From JBNJEM01 sp051745935 (GTDB lineage Bacteria; Planctomycetota; Planctomycetia; Pirellulales; Pirellulaceae): a stretch of DNA of 8,279 bases. The notes beneath the pieces are model-generated. The model had not been told where the DNA came from. It searched no databases and saw only the letters and a list, made by a program, of their open reading frames with translations. The DNA lies in the NCBI GenBank assembly GCA_051745935.1, contig JBNJEM010000343.1, forward strand, positions 1 to 8,279, in the 5' to 3' direction. Within the stretch, counting starts at the first letter, position 1; every line of letters starts with the position of its first letter. This document shows, one piece after another, positions 5,698 through 8,279 of this stretch. A program made the position numbers and the translations under genes.

Positions 5698-7563
5698 ATG
5701 ATTGAAATGGCAAGCAAAACCAGATGTTTCCTGGCCCCCTGTTTGTTCCGCGCCGCGTGGCGTGTCGGGCATGTGGTTCTCCTCGCGATTTGCGTGATCC
5801 CCGTCGGGACATGCGGCGCCGGCCAACAGGATGTGGTCTCCCGGCTAACGGCGGCCGCGGACGCGTTCCAGCCGGTGGGCGAGGCAGAGGTGCGCCTCGC
5901 TAAAAAGCAAGTTCGGGATGCCTTGCGAGAGGTGGAACAGGTTCTTGAACGCAGTCCCAAGCACGCCGCCGGTTGGGAGAAGTATTTGCTGTTGAACGAG
6001 CAACTACGGCAACTCAGTCAGCATGACGCGCTCGACATGGGATTATGGAAACGTGTTCACGGGCGGCTCGCCTGTAACGAATCGGATCTCGAAAAACGGA
6101 GTTTCCAGCACTTGCGCACGGCTGTGAAGAACTTGATTCAGACCGCCGAGGCAGCGCGGCATCCGAATTTGGAGAAAGCCGTTCGACGGTGCGTCAGGGA
6201 GCTTATCGACGCGCTGCCGGAAGAGGAATCGCTGTCTTCGCAAGAGGTTCGTGAGTTGAGCCAACGGCTTGAGCGTTTGGCAAAACTGCGACAAGTGCCG
6301 GAGCTGGTGCGGGATATCCGGGAGAAATACCTGCATCCCAACTTGAGAGTCACCGTGCCCGAGTCCCTCGTTCAAAGATTGTTCCGCGAAGAAATTGATG
6401 AACCTTACGAGTACCGGCAAAATGTTGCGGGAGCGGTTGTTCGGGGCGATGGTCGATTGAGAGCCCTCATGAGCGCTTCGCTGGGATCGGACCACTCTAA
6501 GGGCGCGGTTCAGCTGAAAATCGAGGGGAGCAGCGATTCGGATACGGTAAGCTACCAAGACGGAGTATGGATCGCCACCGACAATTCGCTGCAATTCCAC
6601 TCGGCCTCAACGCTATCGCTGACCGCGGCGGGTTTCTCCCTGACCCCGTTCAAGAGTACTGGAACGTTAGACAATCCGATTACCAACATATGGTCGCGGT
6701 ATCGCTTTTGGCGCGCACGGCGAGCAAGACGCAAGGCTTTCTCCCGGCACTATCAACGCAAAGGGGAAGCCACGCGGACCGCGCTGAACGATGTTGATCG
6801 CGAGTTCACCGTTCGCGTGGGAGAGCGTCTGTCCGAATTGGATCAGTACTACCAGCAACAGGCGCGGCTCCCGCTGCTGAGGTACGGTGCGTTTCCGAAA
6901 ATGATGAGGTTCTCAAGTGACTCGGAGAAACTTGAACTGCGCGCCAGCTTTGCGAACCAGCAGCAATTGGCCGCTCCGCCGAAAACACTTACTTTGGATG
7001 TCAAGGATGCAGTGCGGCTCTTCTGCCACGAATCGGTAATCAACAATACGGCGCCGGCCATTCTGGGGGGGCGCACTCGGTCGTTGTCTACTGTTTTGCG
7101 GTCGCTAACGATGGATGAAACTCCAGACGCGGCGGAAAAACGCGCGCTGCGCGTGACCTTCGCTGATTCAAACCCTTTGCGGGTGCGATTTGCCGCCGAT
7201 GAAATCACGGTCGAATTGACGGGAACAAGTTACACATACGAGTATCAAGGGGAAAGCGTCGAAGCACCGGAAGGCATCGGTATTGTACTCCGCTATGCAC
7301 TGGAATCCTCCAAAGGAGGATGGCGGTTGGTCTTGGACGACGATCCGGAGATCGACCTCCCTCTTTCCGGTCTTCGAGCTGTGGCGCGTCGCCGAATTCT
7401 TACGAATATCCTTGCCCGGGATCTCCCGGCAACCGTCAAACTCCAACGAATGACACCTCGCCCTCCCTTTCAGCGACTCGGATCGTTCGCGCCGAAAGCC
7501 GTCCGGCTAAAACAAGGCTGGCTCGCGGTGGGACTGCGTCCGATCGCGGATCCGGACGATTGA
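5698..7563 (+). CDS. Secreted protein of a conserved planctomycete-type family, function unknown
   Basis: A 621-residue exported protein. A long basic n-region (K7, R9, R18, R22) leads to a hydrophobic core at about 24-37 and a TCGA cleavage area, so cutting after A41 is likely; the Cys there lacks a good lipobox. Residues 50-210 are predicted mainly helical and charged. Residues 215-315 look strand-rich. An Arg-rich patch, WSRYRFWRARRARRKAF (332-348), is followed by a helix to about 390. The second half carries LPLLRYGAFP (391-400), LAAPP (424-428), HESVINN (444-450) and a closing LKQGWLAVGLRP (604-615). I recall this order of motifs from a recurring planctomycete secreted family without assigned function. 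The ATG at 5698 has a purine-rich GAGAAAGAG upstream; ATG 5707 is the alternative. It is probably co-transcribed with the preceding gene. The end is followed by a non-coding repeat region. Confidence 0.88.
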   Translation: MIEMASKTRCFLAPCLFRAAWRVGHVVLLAICVIPVGTCGAGQQDVVSRLTAAADAFQPVGEAEVRLAKKQVRDALREVEQVLERSPKHAAGWEKYLLLNEQLRQLSQHDALDMGLWKRVHGRLACNESDLEKRSFQHLRTAVKNLIQTAEAARHPNLEKAVRRCVRELIDALPEEESLSSQEVRELSQRLERLAKLRQVPELVRDIREKYLHPNLRVTVPESLVQRLFREEIDEPYEYRQNVAGAVVRGDGRLRALMSASLGSDHSKGAVQLKIEGSSDSDTVSYQDGVWIATDNSLQFHSASTLSLTAAGFSLTPFKSTGTLDNPITNIWSRYRFWRARRARRKAFSRHYQRKGEATRTALNDVDREFTVRVGERLSELDQYYQQQARLPLLRYGAFPKMMRFSSDSEKLELRASFANQQQLAAPPKTLTLDVKDAVRLFCHESVINNTAPAILGGRTRSLSTVLRSLTMDETPDAAEKRALRVTFADSNPLRVRFAADEITVELTGTSYTYEYQGESVEAPEGIGIVLRYALESSKGGWRLVLDDDPEIDLPLSGLRAVARRRILTNILARDLPATVKLQRMTPRPPFQRLGSFAPKAVRLKQGWLAVGLRPIADPDD

Positions 7564-7680
7564 AAATCCAACGGATGTTCCAGCTCGATTCTAGCGTAAG
7601 TTGTTTATTTACAACCAGTTAGCGTGTTTCAAGGGCGGAACCGTAGCCACTGAATATTTTGGAAAAAATGGGTAGCGATA

Positions 7681-7740
7681 TTTTTGTCTTGCATGTTTTT
7701 GTCCTCAAATGACAGTTGACAAAAAGATGCGAGGAAAAAA
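7681..7740. repeat. Long imperfect hairpin (23-base arms, 14-base loop)
   Basis: The inner perfect arms are TTTTTGTC (7696-7703) and GACAAAAA (7718-7725). After one G-G mismatch the pairing continues GCAT (7691-7694) with ATGC (7727-7730). It then runs through two G-U pairs and one further mismatch to TTTTT (7681-7685) against AAAAA (7736-7740). In total 19 of 23 positions are Watson-Crick. The TTTTTGTC octamer also recurs as a direct repeat (7681-7688). It lies 117 bases after the stop of the 621-residue protein. The stem is AT-rich and lacks a trailing T-run, so a Rho-independent terminator is possible but not typical; a structured RNA or a palindromic element remnant is equally likely. Confidence 0.6.
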
Positions 7741-7830
7741 CATGTGCGCCGCGAGCGGGTCACCATCACGTGAGAATGGATATCATCAATCATGAATTGC
7801 AAGGTCGGGGCCTGTTTTGTTGCGCCTTGC

Positions 7831-7856
7831 GTCCTTGCCCGCGTCGAATCAAGGAC
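7831..7856. repeat. Perfect 7-bp hairpin just before the tandem repeat
   Basis: GTCCTTG (7831-7837) and CAAGGAC (7850-7856) are perfect inverted arms around a 12-base loop. They end four bases before the first 211-bp unit, so this sequence is outside the duplicated part. It may mark the edge of the repeat or be an independent structure. Confidence 0.45.
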
Positions 7857-7937
7857 CTCAGGGCCTGAAAGGAGCAAAGGGAACACGGCGGACGGGGCTC
7901 ACGCGTGAAAAAAGCCGCGCGGCGTCTTCCGTGTCTT

Positions 7938-7967
7938 CATCCGTGGGTCCGTTCTGCCATCCGTGGG
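7938..7967 (+). repeat. Paired CATCCGTGGG direct repeat inside the unit
   Basis: CATCCGTGGG occurs at 7938-7947 and 7958-7967, a 20-base step, with a weaker CTTCCGTG at 7926-7933. The same pair recurs in copy 2 at 8149-8158 and 8169-8178. Phrases built on 'catccgtg' are, from memory, scattered in planctomycete and verrucomicrobial intergenic DNA. Confidence 0.6.
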
Positions 7968-8040
7968 CCTATCATGGCACCTGGAGCACCGCTCATGATC
8001 GTTGCCCCGCGGGTACAAATTACCACGGGACGTCCCCGCC

Positions 8041-8057
8041 GCCCGCTGAAGGCGGGC
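8041..8057. repeat. GC-rich hairpin at the end of each repeat unit
   Basis: GCCCGC (8041-8046), loop TGAAG, GCGGGC (8052-8057): a perfect 6-bp stem with a 5-base loop. It recurs at 8252-8268 in copy 2. It looks like a REP-type palindrome; the bases after it are not T-rich, so it is not a clear terminator. Confidence 0.6.
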
Positions 8058-8279
8058 CACATCTTAGCATGGGGCCTGAAAGGAGCAAAGGGAACACGGC
8101 GGACGGGGCTCACGCGTGAAAAAAGCCGCGCGGCGTCTTCCGTGTCTTCATCCGTGGGTCCGTTCTGCCATCCGTGGGCCTATCATGGCACCTGGAGCAC
8201 CGCTCATGATCGTTGCCCCGCGGGTACAAATTACCACGGGACGTCCCCGCCGCCCGCTGAAGGCGGGCCACATCTTAGC

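Larger units (their letters stand above)
7564..7860. other. Gene-free, partly AT-rich spacer with palindromes
   Basis: No ORF here has a ribosome site or protein-like composition on either strand. The first part is AT-rich relative to the genes. It contains GTTGT (7600-7604) and ACAAC (7611-7615) around a 6-base loop, a TAGCGT direct repeat (7592-7597 and 7620-7625), a TCACGTGA palindrome (7766-7773), and CCTTGC repeats at 7825-7830 and 7833-7838 that could pair with GCAAGG at 7799-7804. Two stronger hairpins are listed separately. None ends in a convincing run of T, so a classic intrinsic terminator for the upstream gene is not evident. Confidence 0.6.
7861..8279. repeat. Perfect tandem duplication, 211-bp unit, running off the right edge
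   Basis: Copy 1 spans 7861-8071. Copy 2 starts at 8072 and is visible to 8279, that is 208 of 211 bases, and I see no difference between the copies over those 208. The left edge is sharp: the bases before copy 1 (CTCA) do not match those before copy 2 (CATG). Each unit holds a CACGCGTG palindrome (7900-7907), a GCCGCGCGGC palindrome (7914-7923), two CATCCGTGGG repeats 20 bases apart, an ATCATG/CATGAT inverted pair (7971-7976, 7994-7999), an imperfect hairpin at 8006-8029, and a GC hairpin at 8041-8057. The period is not divisible by three, so any reading frame shifts between copies and coding is unlikely. More copies may lie beyond the window. Confidence 0.95.

Noticed and set aside
7592..7625. 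Integron attC-like site
   Set aside because: The GTTAGCG sequence does not fit the GTTRRRY core, and no matching partner core or integrase is present.
7629..7886. 85-codon minus-strand frame in the spacer
   Set aside because: It crosses the long hairpin and the repeat edge and has no protein-like pattern or ribosome site.
8041..8057. Intrinsic terminator
   Set aside because: The GC stem is followed by CACATCTTAGC and not by a T-run, and no gene ends just before it.
7817..8119. 100-codon + strand frame through the first repeat unit
   Set aside because: It has no ribosome site, starts in spacer DNA, and falls into another frame in the identical second copy, so it is not a repeated coding unit.
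7861..8279. CRISPR array
   Set aside because: Only two long identical units with no unique spacers between short repeats, and no cas genes nearby.

Overview
The window is about 8.3 kb of moderately GC-rich bacterial DNA with all convincing genes on the + strand. It most resembles a planctomycete chromosome, probably of the Pirellulales type. This rests on recalled family resemblance: an MMPL/RND lipid-type exporter next to a condensation-fold acyltransferase, large secreted proteins of planctomycete-restricted type, and structured intergenic repeats. No search could be run, so the assignment is inference.

Region A (1-3469) is a tightly packed operon. It holds the C-terminal part of an acyltransferase/condensation-like protein (start lies upstream of the window), a 780-residue 12-TM MMPL-family RND transporter, and a 170-residue four-TM membrane protein. 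Both junctions are 4-base ATGA stop/start overlaps, so translation is probably coupled. The likely common theme is making or modifying an acylated (lipid-like) compound and moving it across the inner membrane. The substrate is unknown. A 37-codon ORF with the same Shine-Dalgarno arrangement follows 15 bases later and ends just inside a palindromic element.

Region B (3470-3950) is a 481-base gap. It holds the 37-codon ORF, a 169-bp imperfect inverted-repeat element with nested palindromes (3594-3762), a possible promoter, a leader hairpin and a perfect Shine-Dalgarno before a six-codon ORF. The next gene pair follows.

Region C (3951-7563) holds two genes 34 bases apart for exported proteins of 570 and 621 residues. 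Both have N-terminal signal peptides and no enzyme motif I recognise. The first looks like a DUF3352-type protein. The second resembles a conserved planctomycete secreted family with an HESxxNN motif. The stop codon of the first lies in a short array of three 8-base repeats.

Region D (7564-8279) is 716 bases with no credible gene. It contains a long imperfect hairpin (7681-7740), a second hairpin (7831-7856), and a perfect 211-bp tandem duplication that runs off the right edge. The repeat unit is itself built of palindromes, a GC hairpin and short direct repeats. The 211-base period is not a multiple of three, so it is best read as a non-coding structured repeat array. I found no CRISPR, tRNA, rRNA, transposase or recognisable defence genes. 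The most unusual content is the non-coding repeat structure in regions B and D.
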